64,000 nt of DNA from G963669295 sp963669295 (GTDB lineage: Bacteria; Bacteroidota; Bacteroidia; Flavobacteriales_D; CALLUQ01), in NCBI GenBank assembly GCA_963669295.1, contig OY769938.1:1984001-2048000 (forward strand), given 5' to 3'. Shown one piece after another: positions 43,586 through 51,748 of the stretch. The position numbers were made by a program, and so were the translations under genes. Under the pieces are notes generated by a model. It was not told where the DNA came from, made no database searches, and saw only the letters and a program-made list of their open reading frames with translations. Every line of letters starts with the position of its first letter. Position 1 is the stretch's first letter.

Positions 43586-43984
43586 CTACCCAACAGGGGG
43601 GGCTCTGCCTGAAATGGCCGTTAATGAGTGAGGATCAAAAGCAAGAACATTAACTGTTGCTACTGCCTTATCAATTGTTGGTGCATAATGAAGTGTGTAT
43701 GCCGACCCAACAGTACTTTTTAGTTGGCGTGAAGAATGAAAAAATTGACAAAAACTACATTTTAATGGGTTTTCATGCAGATGAGATTCATGATTGCACT
43801 GGTGGTCTTGTACCTGGTTGGCGTGATAGATGCTCAGGTGGCATGGATCGCTTTCCAGTGCTTCATTTTCCGCATCACAAACCGTTGCTTCTTCATGGTG
43901 ATGAAGGAGGTCGAGCGGAAGTACCGTTGCCAACATGCTGAGGAGCAATATGCAAGCAGTTGCCTTATACACCAAACGATTCAT
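43586..43984 (-). CDS. His/Cys-rich small exported protein
   Basis: A 132-residue protein. The ATG at 43984 (MNRLVYKATACILLLSMLAT) is supported by a promoter ending 4 bp upstream. The earlier ATG at 44035 would precede the -7 element. A hydrophobic N-terminus is followed by a metal-binding type segment: 'LLHHHEEATVCDAENEALES', 'DPCHLSIYHANQVQDHQCNH' and 'ESHLHENPLKCSFCQFFH'. The abundant His and Cys suggest metal sensing or capture in the periplasm or inner membrane. The promoter contains a Fur/Zur-like box. Family not recognised with confidence. Confidence 0.75.
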   Translation of the reverse strand: MNRLVYKATACILLLSMLATVLPLDLLHHHEEATVCDAENEALESDPCHLSIYHANQVQDHQCNHESHLHENPLKCSFCQFFHSSRQLKSTVGSAYTLHYAPTIDKAVATVNVLAFDPHSLTAISGRAPPVG

Positions 43985-43988
43985 ACCG

Positions 43989-44027
43989 CAAAGATAGTTA
44001 TTTTTAGCTAAATGCAACATTGTTGCA
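43989..44027 (-). promoter_or_regulatory. Promoter with overlapping 7-1-7 palindrome (Fur/Zur-like operator)
   Basis: On the minus strand, TTG (44015-44017), 18 bp, then TATCTTTG (43989-43996) is an exact promoter match. The -33 TTG lies inside TGCAACA-T-TGTTGCA (44013-44027), a perfect inverted repeat with 7-bp arms and a 1-bp centre. A Fur-family repressor bound there would block the promoter. The 7-1-7 geometry is that of Fur-family boxes. The identity of the regulator is inferred. Confidence 0.65.
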
Positions 44028-44134
44028 AAAAACAAGAGTGCTAGCAGGGTCTTCTTTCACCTTGTAGAACAGGAAAGTGAATAGAACCACCCCATAGGGG
44101 TGCCTATTAAAAGGACAATAAAATGTAAAATATA

Positions 44135-44165
44135 TTTGACATGGTGTAAAAAATAAATACCTTTG
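44135..44165 (+). promoter_or_regulatory. Bacteroidota promoter (TTTG - 19 bp - TACCTTTG)
   Basis: TTTG at 44135-44138 and TACCTTTG at 44158-44165, with a 19-bp spacer, are an ideal match. It drives the membrane protein/XRE pair, whose first ATG is at 44207. Confidence 0.75.
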
Positions 44166-44206
44166 TGTCGTTAATGTTTTACTTAAAGTAAATAATAGCA
44201 TACATT

Positions 44207-44665
44207 ATGAAAGAAGGAATGACCTATCAAGAAAAGCGAGCCATTGTATCTATCATCACTTCTATTTTGATTTTTGCAGGGTATTCGTTTTATGTATTTC
44301 AATTGAACCAGGAAGAGAGCTTTAGCCGCATCAACGAGCTGAGTTTTTGGGGGGCATTTATCCTCATCCTCATTCCGGTATCTATTGTGGCAAGAATAAT
44401 TGTTTATATTTTGTTCAGCATCATTTACCATGTGGCCACCAGGGAACAATTGCCCTCGAAATCGGATGAGCGCGACAAGTTGATTGAGCTAAAAGCTTCG
44501 CGTCGTTCGCACATTGTGTTTGGCATAGCCTTTTTACTGGCCATGGTAACACAGGTGATGGACATGCCTCCTTACGCCATGTTTGTAGTGATGGTAGTAG
44601 GTGGATTATTGTCGGAAATTGTTGATCACGTATCGCAATTCTATTTTTATAGGAGAGGATTTTAA
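44207..44665 (+). CDS. Hypothetical membrane protein paired with XRE regulator
   Basis: A 152-residue integral membrane protein with four hydrophobic helices near residues 12-32, 43-70, 102-118 and 122-142. A charged loop has 'LPSKSDERDKLIELKASRRS'. It resembles DUF2178-like membrane proteins that are commonly encoded just before small XRE-type regulators. Assignment is by layout and size, so moderate. The following HTH gene begins 1 bp after its stop. Confidence 0.7.
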   Translation: MKEGMTYQEKRAIVSIITSILIFAGYSFYVFQLNQEESFSRINELSFWGAFILILIPVSIVARIIVYILFSIIYHVATREQLPSKSDERDKLIELKASRRSHIVFGIAFLLAMVTQVMDMPPYAMFVVMVVGGLLSEIVDHVSQFYFYRRGF

Positions 44666-44666
44666 A

Positions 44667-44885
44667 ATGGGAAAAAGTTCAATTACAACTACCATTCGCA
44701 CGTTGCGCTTTCACCACGATGAGATGACGCAGCAGCAGTTGGCTGATAAGGTGGGGGTATCGCGACAAACCATTGTGGCGATTGAAAAAGGGAAGTATTC
44801 TCCTTCGCTAGAATTGGCTTTTCGCATTGCGCATGTTTTTGATACACCCCTAAATGAGGTATTTACTTATCAGCCGGAAACATGA
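44667..44885 (+). CDS. XRE-family transcriptional regulator
   Basis: A 72-residue single-domain Cro/C1-type HTH protein (start ATG at 44667: MGKSSITTTIRTLRFHHDEM). The recognition unit is 'TQQQLADKVGVSRQTIVAIE', followed by 'KGKYSPSLELAFRIAHVFDT', the classical dimeric minimal regulator often linked to a small membrane protein. It follows the membrane gene by 1 bp, and its stop overlaps the AraC-family gene by 4 bp, so the three genes form one operon. Confidence 0.9.
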   Translation: MGKSSITTTIRTLRFHHDEMTQQQLADKVGVSRQTIVAIEKGKYSPSLELAFRIAHVFDTPLNEVFTYQPET

Positions 44886-45733
44886 TTGTTAAGCACGAAT
44901 CGATCGATTTGTATGGGTGCACGCTGTTTACCCGGGTAACCATGAAAACTCCTATGCGTGGGCCGGTTCCATTGCCATCGGAGGCTTGCTTTGCCTACAT
45001 TGTAGATGGCGATGATCAACTGATAATGCAAGGCGAAACGCTGCGCACTACACCGGGTCATATGATTTTATCGTTGTGTGGCCATACCATGGGTCAAATG
45101 CTTTCGGAGCAAAACGAAACAGAGGCCACCTCCATCATTGTACATTTCGATAAAGCGTTGCTGCTGAAAATCTTCAACAACACCAAGCCTCCCTTTTGGA
45201 AAGAACTAGAAACGCCAGTAGTGCGCTACGTGGTGCAAATGGCGGCATCTAAGTTGATTGAGCAATATTTTGAAGGCATAGCTCATTTGTTTCAATACCA
45301 GCAAGCAGTTACCGAAGAGATGTTAGCATTGAAGCTGAAAGAGATCATCATCTTATTGCTGCAAACACCGAACTCTTTGCAGATTACTCAAATTATGCGC
45401 AGCTTATTTTCGGAGCGAACCTTTACTTTTAAAGAGGTGGTAGATGCTCATATTTGCGAACCGGTGACCATCGAGAACCTGGCCATGCTTACCAATAAAA
45501 GTGTATCGTCGTTTAAGCGCGAGTTCAAAAAGATTTATAACACTACGCCTGGGGTATATATCATGAATCAACGCACTGAAAAGGTGGCTCAGTTGCTGCA
45601 GGTGTCTGACGAAAGTATTGCCTCTATTGGCTATCAATGTGGGTTTACCAGTGCGGCACATCTTTCGCGTGTGTTTAAGTCGAAGTATGGCGTTACCCCC
45701 TCCAATTACCGGTTGAACCTTACGGACAAATAA
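44882..45733 (+). CDS. AraC-family transcriptional regulator
   Basis: A 283-residue regulator. An N-terminal ligand-type domain (about residues 1-190) is followed by an AraC HTH pair at the C-terminus: 'VTIENLAMLTNKSVSSFKRE' and 'IGYQCGFTSAAHLSRVFKSK' plus 'YGVTPSNYR'. It overlaps the XRE gene by 4 bp (ATGA). The target genes cannot be named. A divergent, uncharacterised small gene follows after 86 bp. Confidence 0.9.
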   Translation: MIVKHESIDLYGCTLFTRVTMKTPMRGPVPLPSEACFAYIVDGDDQLIMQGETLRTTPGHMILSLCGHTMGQMLSEQNETEATSIIVHFDKALLLKIFNNTKPPFWKELETPVVRYVVQMAASKLIEQYFEGIAHLFQYQQAVTEEMLALKLKEIIILLLQTPNSLQITQIMRSLFSERTFTFKEVVDAHICEPVTIENLAMLTNKSVSSFKREFKKIYNTTPGVYIMNQRTEKVAQLLQVSDESIASIGYQCGFTSAAHLSRVFKSKYGVTPSNYRLNLTDK

Positions 45734-45819
45734 TCGGCCTTTTCAGTCAATAGCACCCCATTTAATTGTTTCAATTTTGCAGTGTAAGTCATGGCACATT
45801 GGTGCGTAAAACCTTGCGT

Positions 45820-46038
45820 ATGAAATTAGTGATTTTAAAAACAGACATTCAAACAGTGCAGAAGGTCAGGGCCCTCTCCCCTGTTTTTGATCGTCATCCG
45901 GGCATTTTAATGTGGTCGGTTGATACAGAAGATGTTGACAAGGTATTGCGCATTGAAGCCGTTGATGAATTGTCGGAGTGCGATGTTGCACAATTGATTC
46001 AACCATGGGGAGTGCATTGTGAGGCACTCCCCGACTAA
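45820..46038 (+). CDS. Small conserved hypothetical protein
   Basis: A 72-residue protein (ATG at 45820; MKLVILKTDIQTVQKVRALS). The earlier ATG at 45766 would add 18 residues with a Cys and no recognisable fold, so it is rejected. The predicted beta-alpha-beta-beta-alpha-beta pattern ('LMWSVDTEDVDKVLRIEAV') resembles a heavy-metal-associated ferredoxin-like fold without the CxxC site. The function is unknown. The MDR oxidoreductase gene begins 7 bp downstream. Confidence 0.65.
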   Translation: MKLVILKTDIQTVQKVRALSPVFDRHPGILMWSVDTEDVDKVLRIEAVDELSECDVAQLIQPWGVHCEALPD

Positions 46039-46045
46039 AACAACG

Positions 46046-47014
46046 ATGATGAAAGCTATTGTAGCTGAACGTTATGGCACACCTGATGTGTTGGAGTACA
46101 AGGAAGTGGCACAGCCCGAACCGAAAAGCAATGAACTTTTTATTCAAGTACATGCTGCTGCGTTGAATGCGCTGGATTGGCACTTGTTAAGGGGAATGTT
46201 TTTAGTACGACCAAAGATGGGGTTGTTAAAGCCAAAGGCATCTATTTTAGGAGCAGATGTGGCTGGGGTAGTTGTAGCAGTGGGAGCTGATGTTACACAA
46301 TTCGAACCGGGCGACGCTGTGTTTGGCAACATTTTTCAAACCGGTTTAGGGGCACTTGCAGAGTACGTATGTACTACCGAAGATCGGGTGGTAAAGATGG
46401 CGGATGGGATGCTGTATGAGGCGGCAGCGGCAATTCCTGTGGCAGGAGTTACGGCATTGCAAAGCCTACGCAAGGGAGAAGTGAAAGCCGGACAAAAAGT
46501 ACTGGTGAATGGTGCTTCTGGAGGTGTGGGAACGTATGTGGTACAGTTGGCGAAACTGTTAGGGGCGGAGGTAACAGGAGTGTGCAGCACAGGCAACATT
46601 GAATTGGTAAGATCGCTGGGAGCCAACCATGTTATCGACTATACCGTGCAAGATTTTACCAAAGATGGGAAGCAATACGATGTAATTATTGATGTGGTGG
46701 GCAATTACAAAGTAAAAGCATTAAAGCAGGCATTGCACCCCGAAGGGGTAGCAGTAGTGGTAGGCTTTACCAGTGTTGGGCTGCTGTTGCATACCATGTT
46801 GTTGGGTTCGTGGAGGCAGCGAAAAGGAAAGCAACGAATTGGGTTGCTAGACACAAAGATGACACAAGACGACCTGGAGTATTTGCGCGACCAGGTAATG
46901 GCCGGCAAGTTAACACCGGCAATTGATCGGCGTTATCAATTGCCTGAGGCAATCGAAGCGATGCACTACCTCAGCACCCGCAAGGCGAAGGGAAAGTTGG
47001 TGATAACGGTATAA
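46046..47014 (+). CDS. NAD(P)-dependent MDR oxidoreductase (quinone reductase-like)
   Basis: A protein of about 322 residues of the zinc-free medium-chain dehydrogenase/reductase type. The ATG at 46046 is followed by a second at 46049. The GroES-like domain has 'EVAQPEPKSNELFIQVHAAA' and 'GADVAGVVVAVGADVTQFEP'. The Rossmann domain has 'LVNGASGGVGTYVVQLAKLL' with the GxGxxG-type NAD(P) loop, then 'VIDYTVQDF'. The Zn ligands of alcohol dehydrogenases are absent. Substrate unresolved, probably a quinone or enone. Confidence 0.88.
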   Translation: MMKAIVAERYGTPDVLEYKEVAQPEPKSNELFIQVHAAALNALDWHLLRGMFLVRPKMGLLKPKASILGADVAGVVVAVGADVTQFEPGDAVFGNIFQTGLGALAEYVCTTEDRVVKMADGMLYEAAAAIPVAGVTALQSLRKGEVKAGQKVLVNGASGGVGTYVVQLAKLLGAEVTGVCSTGNIELVRSLGANHVIDYTVQDFTKDGKQYDVIIDVVGNYKVKALKQALHPEGVAVVVGFTSVGLLLHTMLLGSWRQRKGKQRIGLLDTKMTQDDLEYLRDQVMAGKLTPAIDRRYQLPEAIEAMHYLSTRKAKGKLVITV

Positions 47015-47028
47015 CCGTGAATTTGTGC

Positions 47029-47062
47029 ATTACGGGCAAGCCCATGGCTTAATTTCGGCCGA
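47029..47062 (-). repeat. 34-bp repeat encoding the C-terminal tail '...SAEIKPWACP'
   Basis: Read on the minus strand it encodes SAEIKPWACP-stop (stop 47030-47032). It matches 56508-56541 with one mismatch (a T for C). No long open frame continues upstream, so this is a relic of a duplicated gene end or a mobile fragment. Confidence 0.65.
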
Positions 47063-47118
47063 TGAGGAGAGTTAAGAAAATAGGTGGAAGTAGGGCAGAG
47101 CTAACCTCCGCCTTGTTT

Positions 47119-47433
47119 TCAAACCGGCTTTACTACTTCCGAGAGTTGTTGGGCTTGTTCCCAATCCATATGAACAATGGGTAAAGAATATACTTCAGGC
47201 ATGTTATCGGAGTATTTTTCCTTTAGCAATTGATCGATAGCACCAAACAAGAGCCCCTTGGTTTTTGCAGTAAGCAAGTATACCCGGGTAAAGCATAGTT
47301 GGTTGTTAACCAATGTTACCCGGTCTACATGTCGTTTAATGTTGATGTCGATGACCAACTTTTCTTGCAGTAGTAAGTGGGCAATGTGCTCTATTTTTTC
47401 TTCACTACTACTAATGATTCGGAGGAAGATCAT
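47119..47433 (-). CDS. CutA1-like protein
   Basis: A 104-residue protein whose length and pattern fit the trimeric CutA1 family, linked to divalent-ion tolerance. The C-terminal 'MPEVYSLPIVHMDWEQAQQL' resembles the CutA PE(I/V)xxLP segment, and 'LLLQEKLVIDINIK' matches the LLEERLAACVNI strand-helix. The usual Cys and TTxxxE residues are not conserved, so function may differ. It overlaps purE by 4 bp (ATGA), and is the last gene of the run. Confidence 0.65.
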   Translation of the reverse strand: MIFLRIISSSEEKIEHIAHLLLQEKLVIDINIKRHVDRVTLVNNQLCFTRVYLLTAKTKGLLFGAIDQLLKEKYSDNMPEVYSLPIVHMDWEQAQQLSEVVKPV

Positions 47434-47927
47434 GTTTGCTGATTTAGTCGTTCTACTTTTTCCATCACTGTTGCGGCCATTTGCTCTTTGTACTCAAGCA
47501 TTTGCTGCTTGTATGTTGGTTGACCCACTCCCAATATTTGCACAGCCAGGAGTCCTGCATTGGCAGCGCCATTAACGGCTACTGTTGCCACCGGAACTCC
47601 TTTTGGCATTTGCACGATGGATAGCATGGAGTCCCACCCATCGAGAGAGTTCGATGATTTGATGGGAACACCGATAACTGGCAGTGTAGCAAGGGAGGCG
47701 ACCATTCCTGGAAGGTGGGCAGCACCTCCTGCTCCTGCTATGATGACCTCAATGCCCCGCTCGGTGGCTTGCTGTGCATATTGAACCAATCGATGTGGGG
47801 TGCGGTGTGCCGAGACAATGGTACATTCGTAGGGGACGTTAAATTGCTGTATAATAGCCGTGGCTTGTTGCATAATAGGGAGGTCTGAGTCGGACCCCAT
47901 GATGATGCTTACTTTTGGTGATTCCAT
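47430..47927 (-). CDS. purE: N5-carboxyaminoimidazole ribonucleotide mutase
   Basis: Class I PurE of 165 residues that isomerises N5-CAIR to CAIR in purine synthesis. 'IIMGSDSDLPIMQQATAII' gives the phosphate-binding Ser-Asp-Ser. 'VSAHRTPHRL' carries the catalytic His, and 'GAGGAAHLPGMVASLATLPV' is the active-site loop. 'QMPKGVPVATVAV' completes the fold. The start overlaps the purK stop by 19 bp and the stop overlaps the CutA-like gene by 4 bp. Confidence 0.97.
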   Translation of the reverse strand: MESPKVSIIMGSDSDLPIMQQATAIIQQFNVPYECTIVSAHRTPHRLVQYAQQATERGIEVIIAGAGGAAHLPGMVASLATLPVIGVPIKSSNSLDGWDSMLSIVQMPKGVPVATVAVNGAANAGLLAVQILGVGQPTYKQQMLEYKEQMAATVMEKVERLNQQT

Positions 47928-49078
47928 GCGATAACTTTTAGTTGATGTTTAACAATTGATGCGTTTCTTTTTGCTGCTTCAATGGTGGGTGCCATAATAG
48001 TGGCGTGCCCCATTTTGCGGTAGGGTTGTGTTTCTTTTTTTCCATAAACATGAATTTTCACCCCTTCCAGGGCCATGCTTTCGGTAAGTCCTTCATATTT
48101 TACTTCTCCATGATGGCCGGGAGCTCCCAATAGGTTGATCATCACCGATGGGAGTTTGAGCTGTGTGCTTCCCAAAGGAAAACCAAAGATGGCGCGCAGG
48201 TGCTGTTCGTATTGAGAGGTGATGGTGCTTTCAATGGTGTGGTGCCCACTGTTGTGCGCTCTTGGAGCAACTTCGTTCACCAGTAGCAGCTCTTCTGGAG
48301 TTAAAAACATTTCTACCGCTAAAATGCCACTGATGCCGAGGTGTTCAATGACCTTTATGGCAAGGGCTTCGGCTTTGGTAGCAACCTCGGGAGAGATGGA
48401 TGCCGGGCACAACAACTGCTCTACAAGGTTGGCAGCAGGGTTAAATTCCATTTCTACTGGAGGAAAACAGGCGGTTTCCCCTTTGGTACTCCGTGCTACA
48501 ATTACCGAAAGCTCTTTTTGTATACTGATCGCTTCTTCGGTTATGGCAGGGCCGTTAAGTAGTAAAGGCAAATCTTCGGGAGACTTGATCACAGCAACGC
48601 CTTTGCCATCATATCCAGCGGTTCTCGATTTCTGAACAAAGGGCAACGTAATGTCGCCCTTTTGGATGGCCGCCTTGATTTCAGTGTTGTTTTCAAAATA
48701 CTGAAAAGCGGCTGTTGGAATATGGTGTTGCCGGTAAAATTGCTTTTGCTTGCCTTTGTCTTGTATAATGGCCAGTGCCTCTGGGTCGGGGTGTACTTGT
48801 TTCCCCGCCTGCTTTAATGTGCGCAGTGCTGCTACATTCACATGTTCAATTTCCAGGGTAATCATGTCTACCAATTGCCCGAATGCCACTACCGTATCGT
48901 AATCGGTATAATCGCCTTGTACAAAATGAGTACAGATGGTGGCAGCAGGACAAGATGGGGAAGGGTCGAGGATGTATGTTTTTACGTCCCAGTTACTGGC
49001 TGCTAACGCCAGCATTTTCCCCAATTGTCCTCCGGCAATGATGCCCAGTTTAAATTCTGATGTTACTAGTTGTTCCAT
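47909..49078 (-). CDS. purK: N5-carboxyaminoimidazole ribonucleotide synthase
   Basis: ATP-grasp enzyme of 389 residues (ATG at 49078, MEQLVTSEFKLGIIAGGQLG). It uses ATP and bicarbonate to carboxylate AIR to N5-CAIR, the substrate of PurE. 'LGIIAGGQLGKMLALAAS' is the N-terminal nucleotide fold. 'FVQKSRTAGYDGKGVAVIKS' is the ATP-grasp loop, and 'NEVAPRAHNSGHHTIESTIT' carries the active-site Asn/Arg/His. An upstream ATG at 49126 is rejected because it overlaps the TPR gene by 47 bp and adds no conserved sequence. It starts 1 bp after the TPR gene stop. Confidence 0.96.
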   Translation of the reverse strand: MEQLVTSEFKLGIIAGGQLGKMLALAASNWDVKTYILDPSPSCPAATICTHFVQGDYTDYDTVVAFGQLVDMITLEIEHVNVAALRTLKQAGKQVHPDPEALAIIQDKGKQKQFYRQHHIPTAAFQYFENNTEIKAAIQKGDITLPFVQKSRTAGYDGKGVAVIKSPEDLPLLLNGPAITEEAISIQKELSVIVARSTKGETACFPPVEMEFNPAANLVEQLLCPASISPEVATKAEALAIKVIEHLGISGILAVEMFLTPEELLLVNEVAPRAHNSGHHTIESTITSQYEQHLRAIFGFPLGSTQLKLPSVMINLLGAPGHHGEVKYEGLTESMALEGVKIHVYGKKETQPYRKMGHATIMAPTIEAAKRNASIVKHQLKVIAWNHQK

Positions 49079-49079
49079 A

Positions 49080-50351
49080 TCAATTTCCACAAAAGTTAGT
49101 AATGACTTGCCGGGCTTTTGTTCCACCCATGCGTTGACTTGTTTCTAAATCCTGACAGCCCTGTATTGGGCGATAACTCATTAAGTAGGTTAGCCCTCGG
49201 TTGTAATAGGCTTCTGCATAATCAATGCGATAACTAATGGCCTTGTTGTAGCAGTTAATGGCATTATTGTATTCGCCAAAAAGTACATGAACATTCCCTT
49301 TTAAGTTCCAGTGCTCAGGGCTTTCAGCATCCAGGTCTATGATTGCTTCAGCATCTTGCAAGGCATAGGTATAGTTGCCCAATAACTTATGAGCATAGGC
49401 TCGATTGTACAAGGCCTCAACATGAGTATCGTTAATGGTTAAGGCTTTGTTGTAGTCTTCAATAGCACCATTGAGATCGCCTAGTTCTTTTCGAATAATT
49501 GCGCGGGAGTAATAAATGCTGGCATCATCATGGCTCATTTCTATGGCCGTGTTGAGGTCGTTCATCGCTGCGTCGGACTGCCTTAAGTAGCGTTTCGCCA
49601 TGGCACGGTTGTAATAGGCCATGGCAAATTGGGGATTGAAAGCAATTGCTGTGTTAAAGGCATCAAGCGCACTATTGTATTGCTGTTCTTTGAGGTACAA
49701 TATGCCCATCAGGTCGTAAGCCATATAGGAAGAGGCATTAATTTCCAGTGCTTTATCGATGCTGTTGCGGCATTGCGAGAGGTCGTTCATCAGCAAGTAA
49801 ACCAGGGCTTGCTTTTCGTATTCGTATTCGAGGTTATAGCCATGACTAATCATGGAGTCGATATCAATCAACGCCTTTTCATACTCATGAAGGGCAATGA
49901 AGTCGTCGACCCGGTGGTCGAGGAGGGTATCGTTCCCGGGGTTGAGTGCAATGGCTTTGTTCAAGTCAACCAAGGCTCCTTTGTAGTCCATGGCCAGCAT
50001 TTTAATCTTAGCCCTGTTGTCGTAGATGTATTCAGCATAGGGGTTTAGCTGTATGGCTTGATTGTAGTCGGTGATGGCTTCCTGGTAGCGCCCCATTTTT
50101 TCATAAATGGTAGCGCGTTTCATAAGGGCATCTGCAAAGGTGTTATCGGCATTGATGGCATTGGTGTAAGAGAAAATGGCTTGTTCCCAGTGGTATTGCT
50201 GCAGCCACTTGTCGCCTTCCTGAATGAGTCGAACAGCTTCTTGCCGGCCTGCTGATTGTGCCCAAACGGTATTGGCCATAAACACCAGGAGCAGCAACGC
50301 TCCGGTTTTCTTTAATGCCGAAAGCAGATGAGGTATGGTTAATTGTTCCAT
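49080..50351 (-). CDS. TPR-repeat protein, exported
   Basis: A 423-residue protein with a signal peptide (residues 14-32, 'KKTGALLLLVFMANTVWAQ') and about ten TPR motifs over the rest (typical motif 'FADALMKRATIYEKMGRYQE'). The ends show the repeating 'AYYNRGLTYLM' pattern. It probably forms a superhelical scaffold in the periplasm. It overlaps the TolC gene stop by 13 bp and is followed at 1 bp by purK. Role in export is inferred only from neighbours. Confidence 0.85.
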   Translation of the reverse strand: MEQLTIPHLLSALKKTGALLLLVFMANTVWAQSAGRQEAVRLIQEGDKWLQQYHWEQAIFSYTNAINADNTFADALMKRATIYEKMGRYQEAITDYNQAIQLNPYAEYIYDNRAKIKMLAMDYKGALVDLNKAIALNPGNDTLLDHRVDDFIALHEYEKALIDIDSMISHGYNLEYEYEKQALVYLLMNDLSQCRNSIDKALEINASSYMAYDLMGILYLKEQQYNSALDAFNTAIAFNPQFAMAYYNRAMAKRYLRQSDAAMNDLNTAIEMSHDDASIYYSRAIIRKELGDLNGAIEDYNKALTINDTHVEALYNRAYAHKLLGNYTYALQDAEAIIDLDAESPEHWNLKGNVHVLFGEYNNAINCYNKAISYRIDYAEAYYNRGLTYLMSYRPIQGCQDLETSQRMGGTKARQVITNFCGN

Positions 50352-51748
50352 TGTTGATTTAATTGTCCGAACGCGTAACCGGTTGTTAGCCTTGCTTTGC
50401 GGTTGGTGGTGAGTAATTCTATGTGTTTTACCTGTGCATTGATGTACCCCACTTCTCTTGAGTTGACCATAAACAAAGAGCTTTCGCCGGCGTTGAACAT
50501 TTGTTGTTCGCCGCTTAATAAGCGTTGGTAATCGTTTACTGTTTTTGCATAGAGAGCTACCTGGCTAATGGAGGTGTTCCACTGGTTGAGCGCTGCCGTG
50601 GCTTTGTAGAGCAAATGAGCTTCTTTCAAGCGCATATCGAGCTGAGTGCTTTGCACCTTTAATCGGGCCAACTGCACCGCTCCTCGCTCTTTGCGTAAGA
50701 ACAAGGGCATGCTTAACTCTACTCCCCATTTGTAATTGTTTACAGCATAGTTGGCAAAAGGATCTCCATTTGCTGCGCTGCTAATGGGCTGATAGTTAAG
50801 GTTAACCGTTGGCTTTAATTGTTCTTGTTTCCATTGGCGATCTATTTCTAGCTGATCAACTTTATAGCCATATCGCTGCATTTCAGGATGGTTTTTTGCG
50901 AGGCTGTCGAGTTGGAGTATGTAGCTTGCTTCTACCTCCTGGGCACGCATGCTGTCGAGGGCGATGGGTATGGTGTTTTCTTTTAGGGCTAAAGGAATCA
51001 TCCCTTCTTCCCACAAGAATACCGACAATGCAGCAGCAGCATTGTCGAAATCGAGCTGTGCTTGTTGCAGTGCCAGCCTTCTGTTTTGCCATTGAATGCC
51101 AGCTTCGGTGGTATCGATCGCTGGCCGATCGCCCAGGAAGGCACTTTGTAGTACGGCAGTATAGCGTTGCTGTGCCAGGGCGGCAGCATTTTCGTAAACC
51201 GTTCGGGTATGATAGGTTTTGAACCAGGACCAATAGGCCTTTCCTGCTTCGTACAGCAAGTTGTTGAGCATGATTTGCTGTTCGGCCTCCGTGATGTTTT
51301 TAAAGAGGGAGGCCTTACGCAAAGCGGCTCTCCGTTCATCAATAAACATCCCCTGCCCCAATGGAAGAGAAATGCCTCCATACCATAGTCCTGCCGCAGG
51401 GGTATTGTTTTCGGGATTCAGGTATACCCCATCGTTTTGTTCGTAGCCGCCTTTCAGTTCTATGCCCAGCAGGGTAGGAATTTTAATCCCCCCATCCATT
51501 CGGTTGAAGTAGGTGCTTCCATCAAAGTATTTTTGGTTGATGTTGGTATAGGCTTTAGGATCGAACGCGCCACGAGCATTTAACAATGTTGCAGCCCCTT
51601 GTTGTTGTTGCATTTGTGCTTGCAGGGCAACGGGGTGGTGCAATTGCACCGTGCTCATATAAGCATCAAACGATAGGGTAGCAGTGCTGTCTTGTGCGAT
51701 GCTAAGGGTAGCAATTAGCCAACATCCTATGTAAAACAAGTGTTTCAT
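50339..51748 (-). CDS. TolC-family outer-membrane efflux protein
   Basis: A 469-residue protein with signal peptide MKHLFYIGCWLIATLSIAQ and the long helical domains of the TolC family: 'QIMLNNLLYEAGKAYWSWFK' and 'QLDSLAKNHPEMQRYGYKVD'. It would form the trimeric outer-membrane duct of an exporter with the HlyD adaptor and ABC transporter genes upstream. Its start overlaps the thioesterase gene by 4 bp. There is no lipobox. Confidence 0.88.
   Translation of the reverse strand: MKHLFYIGCWLIATLSIAQDSTATLSFDAYMSTVQLHHPVALQAQMQQQQGAATLLNARGAFDPKAYTNINQKYFDGSTYFNRMDGGIKIPTLLGIELKGGYEQNDGVYLNPENNTPAAGLWYGGISLPLGQGMFIDERRAALRKASLFKNITEAEQQIMLNNLLYEAGKAYWSWFKTYHTRTVYENAAALAQQRYTAVLQSAFLGDRPAIDTTEAGIQWQNRRLALQQAQLDFDNAAAALSVFLWEEGMIPLALKENTIPIALDSMRAQEVEASYILQLDSLAKNHPEMQRYGYKVDQLEIDRQWKQEQLKPTVNLNYQPISSAANGDPFANYAVNNYKWGVELSMPLFLRKERGAVQLARLKVQSTQLDMRLKEAHLLYKATAALNQWNTSISQVALYAKTVNDYQRLLSGEQQMFNAGESSLFMVNSREVGYINAQVKHIELLTTNRKARLTTGYAFGQLNQQWNN

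Noticed and set aside
50809..51381. Overlapping 116-137 codon frames inside the TolC gene
   Set aside because: They are shadow frames of the long TolC coding sequence and show no domain.
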